Part shown: piece after piece, positions 1 through 7,553 of the stretch
Numbering within the stretch: the stretch's first letter is position 1
Layout of the letters: the number at the start of each line of letters is the position of its first letter
From: an uncultured Collinsella sp.
GTDB lineage: Bacteria > Actinomycetota > Coriobacteriia > Coriobacteriales > Coriobacteriaceae
DNA length: 18,148 nt
Assembly (NCBI GenBank): GCA_958453935.1
Contig: CAUDZT010000045.1
Location: forward strand, 1-18,148
Direction: 5' to 3'
Translations under genes and position numbers: made by a program
Notes under the pieces: generated by a model
Databases searched by the model: none
Told to the model about the DNA's origin: nothing
What the model saw: only the letters and a program-made list of their open reading frames with translations

Positions 1-173
1 GGAAAGATTTGGGAGGTAACCCTGCGCCCGGCCTGCGGCTACTATGGGGCCGACGCACCAACTTGAGATGCTGCGCATACAAAGTTGGAAGGGTCTGAAT
101 TGCACTTTGTTGGGATGGGCCCGTTTCCCCATGGGAACTTTGCTTGGCAGGACTCTAATTTAAATTCAGCATA
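1..173. other. Left-edge non-coding stretch with a nested hairpin
   Basis: No convincing gene is visible; open frames here are short and lack ribosome binding sites. It lies downstream of the transketolase operon terminator. The one clear structure is a nested inverted repeat at 58-88: a 7-bp outer stem (CCAACTT at 58-64, AAGTTGG at 82-88) enclosing a small inner stem (ATGC at 68-71, GCAT at 75-78). It could be the 5' leader or the 3' end of a gene beyond the left edge. No function can be assigned. Confidence 0.4.
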
Positions 174-206
174 AACAGGGGCGCCCTCTTTGAGGACGCC
201 CCTGTT
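174..206 (-). terminator. Intrinsic terminator of the transketolase operon
   Basis: A near-perfect inverted repeat (174-188 with 192-206, one mismatch, 3-base loop) begins 47 bases past the stop codon of the transketolase C-terminal gene. Read on the minus strand, the hairpin is followed by only a short T stretch (TTT then A), so the tail is weak, but the GC-rich stem and its position make termination the best explanation. Confidence 0.75.
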
Positions 207-252
207 CTGGCTTGTTTGCGGTTGTCGAAGCGATGCTTTGCCTCGTCTTGCC

Positions 253-1194
253 CTAGGCCAAGAACTCCTTGGTGGTCGCCACGATGTTGGCGGCGTCCAG
301 GCCGTACTTGTGCAGGAGCTCGGCACCCGGGCCAGACTCGCCGAAGGTGTCGTTGACGCCGATCTTCTTGAGCGGCGTCGGGCACTGCTCGCACAGGACG
401 TCGGCAACGGCGCTGCCCAGGCCACCGATCACGGAGTGCTCCTCGACGGTCACGACGTGGCCGGTCTTGGTGGCGCTCTTGACGATCAGATCGGCATCGA
501 TGGGCTTGATGGTGTGCATGTTGATGACCTCGGCGTCGATGCCCTCGGCAACGAGCTGCTCGGCGGCCTCGAGAGCCTCGCCGACCATCAGGCCGCAGGC
601 GATGATGGTCACATCGGCGCCCTCGCGCATGACAATGCCCTTACCCAACTCGAACTTGTAGGTCTCGGGGTCGTTGATAACCGGCGAGGCCAAACGGGCG
701 AAGCGCATGTACACCGGACCGTCGCACTCGTAGGCGGCGCGCGTCACGGCGCGGGCCTCCACGTCGTCGGCGGGAACAATTACGGTCATGCCGGGGATGA
801 CGCGCATGAGGGCGATATCCTCGCAGCACTGGTGCGTGGCGCCGTCCTCGCCCACCGAGATGCCGGCGTGCGTGGCACCGATCTTAACGTTGAGGTGCGG
901 GTAGCCGATGGAGTTGCGGACCTGCTCAAAGGCGCGACCGGCAGCGAACATGGCAAAGGTACTCGCGAAGGCAACACGACCAGTGGTCGCGATACCGGCG
1001 GCGACGCCCATCAGGTTGCTCTCGGCGATACCCACGTCGAAGAAGCGGTCGGGGCAAGCGGCCTTAAACTTACCGGTCTGCGTGGCGGCGGCCAGGTCGG
1101 CGTCGAGGACCACAAAGTCATCGTGCTCGTTGGCGAGCTCGACGAGGGCCTCGCCGTAGCTTACACGCGTGGCGATTTTCTTGACGTCTGCCAT
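253..1194 (-). CDS. Transketolase, C-terminal subunit (split transketolase)
   Basis: A 313-aa protein equal to the pyrimidine-binding plus C-terminal domains of transketolase. It acts with the N-terminal subunit encoded just upstream to move two-carbon ketol units between sugar phosphates in the cytoplasmic non-oxidative pentose phosphate pathway. Visible evidence: the DVGIAESN stretch near residues 53-60, whose Glu (about E58) is the family's ThDP-activating acid; the GATHAGISVGEDGATHQ segment; and a C-terminal domain ending near TFGESG. ATG at 1194 is chosen because a GAGAGGAG ribosome binding site lies just upstream and only one base separates it from the upstream subunit's stop, implying translational coupling. 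Split transketolases are common in archaea and several anaerobic bacteria. The main alternative, a 1-deoxyxylulose-5-phosphate synthase half, is unlikely given the partner gene. Confidence 0.93.
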   Translation of the reverse strand: MADVKKIATRVSYGEALVELANEHDDFVVLDADLAAATQTGKFKAACPDRFFDVGIAESNLMGVAAGIATTGRVAFASTFAMFAAGRAFEQVRNSIGYPHLNVKIGATHAGISVGEDGATHQCCEDIALMRVIPGMTVIVPADDVEARAVTRAAYECDGPVYMRFARLASPVINDPETYKFELGKGIVMREGADVTIIACGLMVGEALEAAEQLVAEGIDAEVINMHTIKPIDADLIVKSATKTGHVVTVEEHSVIGGLGSAVADVLCEQCPTPLKKIGVNDTFGESGPGAELLHKYGLDAANIVATTKEFLA

Positions 1195-1195
1195 C

Positions 1196-2026
1196 CTAGA
1201 GCTCCTCTCCGGCGGCCGTGAGCTCTGCCATGGCCTGCTCAAACTGTTCATCGTTGGGGGCCTTGCCGTGCCAACCAACCTGGTTCTCCATAAAGGACAC
1301 GCCCTTGCCCTTTGTGGTCTCGGCGATAATGGCGGTCGGCTGCCCCTTGGTGGCGCGAGCCTCGGCAAAGGCGGCGCGGATCTGGTCGAAGTCGTTGCCG
1401 TCGGCGAGCTCAACCACGTGGAACTTGAACGCACGGAACTTGTCGGCGAGCGGCATGGGGTCGTTGACCTCCTCGACGGGACCGTCAATCTGAAGGCCGT
1501 TGTGGTCGACGATCACGCAGAGGTTATCGAGCTGCTGGTTGCCGGCAAACATGGCGGCCTCCCAGACCTGGCCCTCCTCGCTCTCGCCATCACCCAGCAG
1601 GGCGTACGTGCGATAAGTATCGCCCCAGTGCTTGGCGGCAACGGCCATGCCCACGGCGGCGGAAATGCCCTGGCCGAGCGAGCCGGTGGACATGTCGACG
1701 CCCGGGGTGTCGTTCATGTTGGGGTGACCCTGCAGGTGGCTGCCGATATGGCGCAGCGTCTTGAGGTCCTCTTTGGGGAAGAACCCGCGCTCGGCGAGCA
1801 CGGCGTACAGGCCCGGAGCGCAATGGCCCTTGGAGAGCACAAAACGGTCGCGATCGGCCTTGCGGGGATCGGACGGGTCGACGTTCATTTCCTCAAAGTA
1901 CAGATAGGTCATGATGTCGGCAGCACCGAGCGAACCGCCCGGATGGCCGGACTTGGCAGCGTGCACGCCGGTGACGATGCCCTTCCTTACCTCGTTGGCA
2001 ACCTTTTTGAGCTCTTCGTCGCTCAT
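1196..2026 (-). CDS. Transketolase, N-terminal (ThDP/Mg-binding) subunit
   Basis: A 276-aa protein matching the diphosphate-binding half of transketolase. Visible motifs are SGHPGGSLGAADI (about residues 26-38), SKGHCAPGLYA (65-75), and the ThDP/Mg motif starting GDGESEEGQVWEA (145-157) and reaching Asn at about 176 in VDHNGLQIDG. It binds the cofactor diphosphate and forms the active site only together with the C-terminal subunit encoded one base downstream. The ATG at 2026 is preceded by AAAGGAAGG at suitable spacing. The 207-bp gap to the upstream YitT gene suggests its own promoter, but no clean -35/-10 pair was found there. It ends directly at the partner, so the two are surely co-transcribed. 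Confidence 0.93.
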   Translation of the reverse strand: MSDEELKKVANEVRKGIVTGVHAAKSGHPGGSLGAADIMTYLYFEEMNVDPSDPRKADRDRFVLSKGHCAPGLYAVLAERGFFPKEDLKTLRHIGSHLQGHPNMNDTPGVDMSTGSLGQGISAAVGMAVAAKHWGDTYRTYALLGDGESEEGQVWEAAMFAGNQQLDNLCVIVDHNGLQIDGPVEEVNDPMPLADKFRAFKFHVVELADGNDFDQIRAAFAEARATKGQPTAIIAETTKGKGVSFMENQVGWHGKAPNDEQFEQAMAELTAAGEEL

Positions 2027-2233
2027 TGTGCCTTCCTTTCATCCTCTTTAGACAAGATGCGCACGGCACCGAAGGTAATCCCAACACAGCCGCAATGCAC
2101 GTACGCCATTCATTATGCTGGAAACTGATGGCTTTACCAGAGTTTTTATCATTATTTGAACAATTTAGCAGGCAGAACCGCTGATGAAACGGTTTATCAA
2201 TGTGAACGTCTTTTGGATGGAACGCGGTCGCCC

Positions 2234-3124
2234 CTACGCGCTAATGTCCTTGAATCCCTCGCCGAAGGCTTCCGTAACGTCAGCAACCGTCACAATGGCG
2301 TGAGGATCGCGCTCGCGCACGATCGTCTTGAGGGTATTGAGCTCTCGACGGCTCACGATGACCATGATCACCGGCTTCTCGGCACCCGAATACATGCCAG
2401 TCGCCTTAAACTTGGTACAACCACGACCCAGGCCATACATAATATCGGCAGCGATATCAGGGAACTTGTCCGAGATGATGAGTACCATACGGCGTTTGTT
2501 GCCACCATCGACCACGGCATCGATCACGTAGCCGCTAATGACCATCGAAAGGCCTGCATATAGTGCATTTTCGATTGAAAAGACCGGAGCCGACAGCGCA
2601 CATACGGCAACATCGATCGCCATGACGGTCGAGCCCACGGGCAGCGAGGTATTACGCGAGATGATTTGGCCAATCGTGTCCGAGCCGCCGGTGTTGGCGC
2701 CGGCGCGCAGCACCATGCCATAACCGATGCCCGTGATGATGCCGCCCCACATAGCGGGCAGCATCAGATCGGCATGTGCCAGCGGCGCCACAAACGGAGC
2801 GAACAGGTCGGTGAAAAAGCCCAGCAGCACAAAGCCCGTCGCCGTCTGCACCACGTAGAACATGCCGCCCTCGCGCATAACGACCAGCAGCAGCAAGGCG
2901 TTCATCACGATCGTCTGAATACCAACGGGAAGCGATAGACCGCGCGATGCGCCGACCGCCTGGATAATGGTGGCAAGGCCCGTAACGCCACCGGCAGCAA
3001 GGCCGTTGGGAATCAAAAACAGGTCGGTCGCAATAGCGGCCAGAGCGCACCCCAACATAATCTGGGGCAGGTCGTGAAAGAAGTTCATCGAAAGAATGCG
3101 CTTAATGTCCAGACGATATGCCAT
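2234..3124 (-). CDS. YitT family membrane protein with C-terminal DUF2179 domain
   Basis: A 296-aa protein with a YitT-type membrane domain (several hydrophobic segments between about residues 15 and 200, including LIPNGLAAGGVTGLATII and the glycine-rich GGIITGIGYGMVLRAGANTGGSD) followed by a soluble DUF2179 domain (about 215-290, beginning GRGCTKFKATGMYSG). It is a polytopic cytoplasmic-membrane protein; the family is widespread in Gram-positive bacteria and its transport role is not settled. Start ATG at 3124 is preferred over the in-frame ATG at 3148 because GGGAGGC lies at good spacing before it and because the earlier ATG falls inside the terminator hairpin of the upstream gene. It is separated from prfB by several hairpins, so it is probably transcribed on its own. 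Confidence 0.9.
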   Translation of the reverse strand: MAYRLDIKRILSMNFFHDLPQIMLGCALAAIATDLFLIPNGLAAGGVTGLATIIQAVGASRGLSLPVGIQTIVMNALLLLVVMREGGMFYVVQTATGFVLLGFFTDLFAPFVAPLAHADLMLPAMWGGIITGIGYGMVLRAGANTGGSDTIGQIISRNTSLPVGSTVMAIDVAVCALSAPVFSIENALYAGLSMVISGYVIDAVVDGGNKRRMVLIISDKFPDIAADIMYGLGRGCTKFKATGMYSGAEKPVIMVIVSRRELNTLKTIVRERDPHAIVTVADVTEAFGEGFKDISA

Positions 3125-3136
3125 GCTGCCTCCCTC

Positions 3137-3164
3137 AAAAAAGCGCACCCAAACGGATGCGCTT
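3137..3164 (-). terminator. Intrinsic terminator (third hairpin after prfB)
   Basis: On the minus strand, AAGCGCATCC, a GTTT tetraloop and GGGTGCGCTT form a 10-bp stem with one wobble, followed at once by a run of six T. It lies just ahead of the ribosome binding site of the YitT gene, so it ends transcription arriving from prfB. Its core closely matches the rpmE terminator at 7487-7516. Confidence 0.85.
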
Positions 3165-3200
3165 CGAACTTCTTGCTGTATTCGATTCTACCGATTCGCC

Positions 3201-3268
3201 GGACAAAAACCACCCCTGCGCAGGGTTTGCTTTGGATACAAAACCACCCTGCTCGGAGGGTTTTATCC
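3201..3268 (-). repeat. Tandem pair of near-identical terminator-like hairpins
   Basis: Two copies of one unit lie 33 bases apart (3201-3228 and 3234-3268). On the plus strand both read GGAnA..AAAACCACCC, then a short loop, then (C/G)AGGGTTT. On the minus strand each is an A-rich arm, an ACCCT/AGGG stem and a run of 4-5 T, so each resembles an intrinsic terminator for prfB. The copy at 3234-3268 has extra pairing between its ends (GGATA with TATCC). The copy at 3201-3228 contains a perfect 12-bp palindrome (3214-3225). Confidence 0.6.
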
Positions 3269-3275
3269 ATTTCCA

Positions 3276-3295
3276 CATAAACCGGGCGGTTTATG
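3276..3295 (-). terminator. Hairpin overlapping the prfB stop codon
   Basis: A perfect 8-bp inverted repeat (CATAAACC at 3276-3283, GGTTTATG at 3288-3295, loop of four) includes the TAA stop of prfB at 3291-3293. There is no T tract directly after it, so it may protect the mRNA 3' end or be the first of a series of hairpins rather than a terminator by itself. Confidence 0.45.
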
Positions 3296-4439
3296 CAGAT
3301 GGGATCTCTGCATCGGCGTTGCCGGTGGCCCAGCGATGATAGCCAATAACAAACGGGTCCAGGTCGCCATCGTCAAGAACGGCCTCGACATTGCTGGTCT
3401 CCACACCCGAGCGCAGATCCTTGACCATCTGGTACGGGTAGAGCACGTAGCTGCGAATCTGGTTGCCAAAACCGATCGTGGTTTTGGGTCCGCGAATCTC
3501 ATCGAGCGCCTCGGCGCGCTTCTCGAGCTCAATCTCGTACAGGCGAGCCTTGAGGATCTGCATGCACGCGGCCTTGTTCTGGATCTGGCTGCGCTCGTTT
3601 TGGCAGGTAACCACAATGCCACTGGGAAAATGCGTCACGCGCACGGCGGAGTCGGTGGTGTTAACGCCCTGACCGCCCGGGCCGCTCGCGTGGTACACGT
3701 CCACGCGGATGTCATCGGGACTGATCTCGATGTCGATATCATCGGGTAGCACGGGGATGACCTCGACGCCAGCGAACGTGGTCTGGCGGCGCTTCTTGTC
3801 GTCGGTGGGGCTAATTCGTACCAAGCGGTGGACGCCGGCCTCGGCGCGCAGCATGCCAAATGCGTCCTTGCCCTCGACGGTAAAGGTCGCGCGGTCGATG
3901 CCGATGACCTCAGCAGCGGGGCAGTCGTTAATCGTGACCTTCCAGCCGCGACGCTGGCAGTACTTCATGTACATCTTAAAGAGCATGAAGGTCCAGTCCT
4001 GGGCCTCCAGACCACCCTGTCCGGGCTTGATGGTCACAATGGCATCGCCGTGATCGAACTCACCGGTAAACCAGCTCGAAAGCTCAAGCTCATCGATGGC
4101 ACGGGCCAGGCGCTCAGCCGTGGCTGTAGCCTCCTCGCGAAGGGCGGCGGCATCGGGGTCATCCCCCATCTCCTCGGCAAGCTCCAGCGCGGCGCGGGCA
4201 TCGGAAAGCTCGCCGCGCGCGTTGTCCACGGCGGCGATGTCTTCCTTGGTGCGCGCGATTTCCTCCATGGTGGCACGGGCGGTGTCGGCGTCATCCCAAA
4301 AGCCGGGGGCCACGCTTTTGGCCTCGAGCTCGGTCACGCGCGTGCGCTTCTCGTCCAAATGAAGATACGACTCGACCTCGCCGAGCCGGTCCGCAAACGC
4401 GTCCAGCTCGGCGGGCGTTACCTCTAAAGCCTCAGCCAT
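3291..4439 (-). CDS. prfB: Peptide chain release factor 2 (RF2)
   Basis: A 382-aa class I release factor that recognises UAA/UGA stop codons and triggers peptidyl-tRNA hydrolysis on the ribosome. The catalytic GGQ sits at about residues 255-257 in SGPGGQGVNTTDSAVRVTH, and the surrounding domains are full length. The codon-recognition tripeptide, normally SPF in RF2, reads SPT here (residues 210-212, DNA 3804-3812) in VRISPTDDKKRRQTTF. The frame is open from the first ATG, so the programmed +1 frameshift with internal UGA seen in many prfB genes is absent. The start overlaps the secA stop by one base (TAATG), indicating translational coupling to secA. RF1 is the alternative, but the RF2-like N-terminus and flanking RF2 sequence make RF2 clear. 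Confidence 0.95.
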   Translation of the reverse strand: MAEALEVTPAELDAFADRLGEVESYLHLDEKRTRVTELEAKSVAPGFWDDADTARATMEEIARTKEDIAAVDNARGELSDARAALELAEEMGDDPDAAALREEATATAERLARAIDELELSSWFTGEFDHGDAIVTIKPGQGGLEAQDWTFMLFKMYMKYCQRRGWKVTINDCPAAEVIGIDRATFTVEGKDAFGMLRAEAGVHRLVRISPTDDKKRRQTTFAGVEVIPVLPDDIDIEISPDDIRVDVYHASGPGGQGVNTTDSAVRVTHFPSGIVVTCQNERSQIQNKAACMQILKARLYEIELEKRAEALDEIRGPKTTIGFGNQIRSYVLYPYQMVKDLRSGVETSNVEAVLDDGDLDPFVIGYHRWATGNADAEIPSA

Positions 4440-7246
4440 TAACGATTCCTGCCGTGGCAGTACTTAAACTTCTTGCCGCTACCGCAGGGGCACGGGTCGT
4501 TGCGGCCCACGTTGACGTACGGATCGTCGCTCTCGGACTTGCGATAGGTGGTCACCTTGCCACCGTTGTTGACGGCAGCCGGACCACCCTGGACAGCCGT
4601 GCGGGCCTGCACCTGCGCCTGCTTGCGCAGCACCGAGTCGCCGTTGTCACCATCGACCTCGGCAGGACCGGAGAAGTGCGCACCCTCGAGCGCGGGCTCC
4701 TCCTTGTGCTCCACGGCACGCGGGGCAGCCTTGATCTCGATGCGCAGAACCGTGCGCAGGTAATCCTCGTACATGGTGTCGACGAGGATCTGGAACGCGC
4801 CGTAGGCCTCGGTCTTGTACTCGACCAGCGGGTCGCGCTGGCCAAAGCCGCGCAGGCCGATGCCGGTCTTGAGATAGTCCATCTCCTGCAGGTAGTTCAT
4901 CCAGCGGGTATCGATGACGCGCAGCATGACCTGGGTGTTGAGCTCGCGCATCAGGTCCTCGCCCAAGCGCTCGGCCTTCATGTTGTAGCACTTCTCTACG
5001 TAAGCCAGGACATCGGCAGCCAGAGCCTCATAATCCTCGTCGGGGAACTTCGGCGTATCGATGTGGCCGGTGAGCTCCACAACCCACTTGCGCAGGCCCT
5101 CCAGGTCGCGCTCGCCATCGTGACTGTCCTTGGTGCAGAACTCCTGAACGCAGCGGTACACGGTGTCGTGCATGACCTCGGTGATGTGGTCGGTCAGGTC
5201 CTTGCCGTCCAGAATCTTATTGCGCTCAGCGTAGATGACCTGGCGCTGCTTGTTCATGACGTCGTCGTACTCAAGGACGCTCTTGCGCATGGAGAAGTTG
5301 ATGCTCTCGACCTTGTGCTGGGCGCTCTCGACGGCCTTGGAGATGATCTTGTGCTGGATGGGCATGTCGTCGCCCATGTCGGCCGTGACCATCATCTTGG
5401 AGACGCGGTCCATCTTGTCGCCGCCGAACAGGCGCATGAGGTCATCCTCGAGCGACAGGTAGAACTGGGTCTCGCCCGGATCGCCCTGACGGCCGGAGCG
5501 GCCGCGCAGCTGGTTGTCGATACGACGGGACTCGTGGCGCTCGGTGCCGATAACGGTCAGGCCGCCGGCGGCAAGCACGCGCTCGCGCTCGGCCTTGCAG
5601 GTCTCCTTGGCCTCGGCGTTAAACTGCTCAAGCTGCTCGGGCGTCACGTCCTCCATGGTCAGGCCCTCGTACTCAAGGCGCTCGCGCACCAGCTCGTCGG
5701 GGTTGCCGCCCAACAGGATGTCGGTACCACGACCGGCCATGTTGGTAGCGATGGTCACGGCGCCGTAGCGTCCGGCCTGGGCAACGATATGAGCCTCGCG
5801 CTCATGGTGCTTGGCGTTGAGGACCTCGTGCGCGATGCCGCGCTTCGTGAGGGCGGCGGACAGCTTCTCGGAGCTCTCGATGGAGACGGTGCCCACCAGG
5901 ACCGGCTGGCCCTTGGCGTGACGCTGCTCGACATCGTCGGCGACGGCGTTGTACTTGGCCTGAATGGTGCGGTACACCAGGTCCTCGTGGTCCACGCGCT
6001 GCACGGGCTTGTTGGAGGGGATGACCTCGACGGGCAGCTTGTAGATCTCGCGGAACTCGGCGTCCTCGGTGAGTGCCGTACCGGTCATACCGGAGAGCTT
6101 GTCATACAGGCGGAAGTAGTTCTGCAGGGTGATGGTCGCCAGCGTCTGGTTCTCCTCGCGCACGAGTACGCCCTCTTTAGCCTCGATGGCCTGGTGCAGG
6201 CCCTCCGAATAGCGGCGGCCTTCCATGATGCGGCCGGTGAACTCATCGACGATCTTGACCTCGCCGTTGGTGACCACGTACTGCTTGTCGCGGTGGAACA
6301 TGTACTGGGCCTTCAGTGCCTGCTGCAGGTGATTGACCAGCTGGCCGGAGAGATCGGCATAGATATCATCGATACCCAGGCGGCGCTCGATCTTCTTAAG
6401 ACCGCGCTCGGTGGCGGCGATGGTGTGCTTGGCCTCGTCCATGACGTAGTCGCCCGTGGGTTCAACGTCCTCGGTGGCGGTAAGCATGTCGTGCGACACG
6501 TCCTCGCCGCGCTCAAGGCCACGCACGGCACGCGCGAAGTCCTTGTAGGTACTGGCGGACTTGGTGCCAGCGCCCGAGATGATCAGCGGGGTGCGAGCCT
6601 CATCGATCAGGATGGAGTCAACCTCGTCGACGATGGCGTAGTTGTGGCCGCGCTGCACGCGCTGCTCGGGACGAGTGACCATGTTGTCGCGCAGGTAATC
6701 AAAACCGAACTCGGAGTTGGTGCCGTAGGTGACGTCGGCCTGGTAGGCCGGGCGCTTGAGCTCGAGCGGCATGTTGTTCTGGAGCAGACCGACGGTCATG
6801 CCCAGGTACTTATAGATGCGGCCCATCCACTCGGAGTCGCGCTTGGCAAGGTAATCATTGACAGTGACGACGTGCACGCCCTTGCCGGCAATAGCGTTGA
6901 GATAGCCGGCCAACGTGGAGACGAGGGTCTTACCTTCGCCGGTCTTCATCTCGGCGATGTGGCCCTCGTGCAGTGCCATGGCGCCAATGAGCTGCACGTC
7001 AAAGTGGCGCATACCCATGGTGCGCTTGGAAGCCTCACGCACGGTGGCAAAGGCCTCGGGGAGCATGTCGTCGAGCGACTCGCCGTTGGCGTAACGCTCG
7101 CGGAACTTATCGGTCTGGCCGCGGAGTTCCTCCTCGGTCATCTTCTCAAACTGGGGCTCAAGACCGTTGATCTGGTCGACGATCTTGTAGTAGCGCTTAA
7201 GGTCCTTATCGGATCCAAAGGACAGCAGCTTTGACATGAATCCCAT
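4439..7246 (-). CDS. secA: Preprotein translocase ATPase SecA
   Basis: A 935-aa motor ATPase that drives secretory proteins through the SecYEG channel at the cytoplasmic membrane. Visible features: N-terminal MGFMSKLLSFGSDKDLKRY, Walker A MKTGEGKT (about 100-107), Walker B DEVD (207-210) followed by ARTPLIISG, a GTDILLGGNP segment in the second nucleotide-binding fold, and a C-terminal zinc-binding tail with C919, C921, C930 and H931 (CPCGSGKKFKYCH). The ATG at 7246 is preferred over the ATG at 7267 because AAAAAGGA precedes it at normal spacing and because family members begin with this MGF-type sequence. It heads a secA-prfB operon and would also serve export of the Sec-type peptide encoded at 13163-13528. 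Confidence 0.96.
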   Translation of the reverse strand: MGFMSKLLSFGSDKDLKRYYKIVDQINGLEPQFEKMTEEELRGQTDKFRERYANGESLDDMLPEAFATVREASKRTMGMRHFDVQLIGAMALHEGHIAEMKTGEGKTLVSTLAGYLNAIAGKGVHVVTVNDYLAKRDSEWMGRIYKYLGMTVGLLQNNMPLELKRPAYQADVTYGTNSEFGFDYLRDNMVTRPEQRVQRGHNYAIVDEVDSILIDEARTPLIISGAGTKSASTYKDFARAVRGLERGEDVSHDMLTATEDVEPTGDYVMDEAKHTIAATERGLKKIERRLGIDDIYADLSGQLVNHLQQALKAQYMFHRDKQYVVTNGEVKIVDEFTGRIMEGRRYSEGLHQAIEAKEGVLVREENQTLATITLQNYFRLYDKLSGMTGTALTEDAEFREIYKLPVEVIPSNKPVQRVDHEDLVYRTIQAKYNAVADDVEQRHAKGQPVLVGTVSIESSEKLSAALTKRGIAHEVLNAKHHEREAHIVAQAGRYGAVTIATNMAGRGTDILLGGNPDELVRERLEYEGLTMEDVTPEQLEQFNAEAKETCKAERERVLAAGGLTVIGTERHESRRIDNQLRGRSGRQGDPGETQFYLSLEDDLMRLFGGDKMDRVSKMMVTADMGDDMPIQHKIISKAVESAQHKVESINFSMRKSVLEYDDVMNKQRQVIYAERNKILDGKDLTDHITEVMHDTVYRCVQEFCTKDSHDGERDLEGLRKWVVELTGHIDTPKFPDEDYEALAADVLAYVEKCYNMKAERLGEDLMRELNTQVMLRVIDTRWMNYLQEMDYLKTGIGLRGFGQRDPLVEYKTEAYGAFQILVDTMYEDYLRTVLRIEIKAAPRAVEHKEEPALEGAHFSGPAEVDGDNGDSVLRKQAQVQARTAVQGGPAAVNNGGKVTTYRKSESDDPYVNVGRNDPCPCGSGKKFKYCHGRNR

Positions 7247-7307
7247 GTGGTTTTCCTTTTTGGCCATCGCCCACGCCGTGCAGCTGCGGGCGAGTTAAAC
7301 ACAGTTG

Positions 7308-7313
7308 ATTGTA
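7308..7313 (-). promoter_or_regulatory. Candidate -10 box of secA
   Basis: On the minus strand TACAAT occurs about 60 bases before the secA start. A matching -35 at 17 bases is poor, so this rests on the -10 match and on position. Confidence 0.35.
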
Positions 7314-7340
7314 CTTTAGCCAAACAAGGCGCGGCCTATA

Positions 7341-7356
7341 CGGTCGAGCTCGACCG
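7341..7356. promoter_or_regulatory. Perfect 16-bp palindrome upstream of secA
   Basis: CGGTCGAGCTCGACCG is fully self-complementary and lies about 28 bases upstream of the candidate -10 box, next to where a -35 element would be. This is a usual place for a dimeric regulator to bind. Which protein would bind it is unknown; it could also be chance in GC-rich DNA. Confidence 0.4.
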
Positions 7357-7442
7357 CCACGTAATATCTATGACCAACCTGCCGCAATGGAACGGGTTTA
7401 TTTTGGCAGGTTTTATCTGAGCAAACGCCGTCTCTCTGCCAT

Positions 7443-7475
7443 TTGGTGCCACGGGGACAGGTTAGCTTGCACCAA
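7443..7475. repeat. REP-like hairpin containing GGGGACAGGTT
   Basis: A 7-bp inverted repeat (TTGGTGC at 7443-7449, GCACCAA at 7469-7475) encloses the stretch ACGGGGACAGGTTAGC. The GGGGACAGG core resembles short palindromic intergenic repeats in other bacteria; that resemblance is from memory. Only one copy is present in this window, so repetitiveness cannot be shown here. Confidence 0.3.
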
Positions 7476-7516
7476 TAAAAAGAAAAGGGCCGCGCACCCA
7501 AATGGATGCACGGCCC
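7476..7516 (-). terminator. Intrinsic terminator of rpmE
   Basis: On the minus strand a 13-bp stem with two wobbles (7504-7516 with 7487-7499) closed by an ATTT tetraloop is followed by TTTTCTTTTTA (7476-7486). It begins 37 bases after the rpmE stop codon. The core is shared with the terminator at 3137-3164. Confidence 0.92.
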
Positions 7517-7553
7517 TCATGCCATGAATGCGAGTGATTCCGCGGCGAGCTAT

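Larger units (their letters stand above)
7247..7475. other. Intergenic region between rpmE terminator and secA
   Basis: Together with the rpmE terminator this makes about 307 bases without a gene. It holds a candidate secA promoter, a perfect 16-bp palindrome, an 8-bp-stem hairpin (AACCTGCC at 7376-7383 with GGCAGGTT at 7405-7412) and a REP-like hairpin at 7443-7475. No open frame here has both a credible ribosome binding site and a recognisable product. Confidence 0.6.

Noticed and set aside
190..2128. Two long plus-strand open frames opposite the transketolase genes
   Set aside because: They are shadows of the minus-strand genes, which have full motif sets and ribosome binding sites.
2040..2230. 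Promoter or terminator between the YitT and transketolase genes
   Set aside because: AT-rich boxes such as CATAAT and TTGTTC are present but at poor spacing, and the one hairpin (about 2122-2145) has its T run on the plus strand, where no gene ends.
4350..4439. Programmed +1 frameshift site in prfB
   Set aside because: Looked for an internal UGA near codon 25 with a slippery site; the frame is open from the overlapping ATG to the end, so no frameshift is needed.
4454..7234. A 926-codon open frame on the plus strand opposite secA
   Set aside because: It exactly mirrors secA, is low-complexity in composition, has no recognisable domains and no ribosome binding site; long antisense frames are expected in GC-rich coding DNA.
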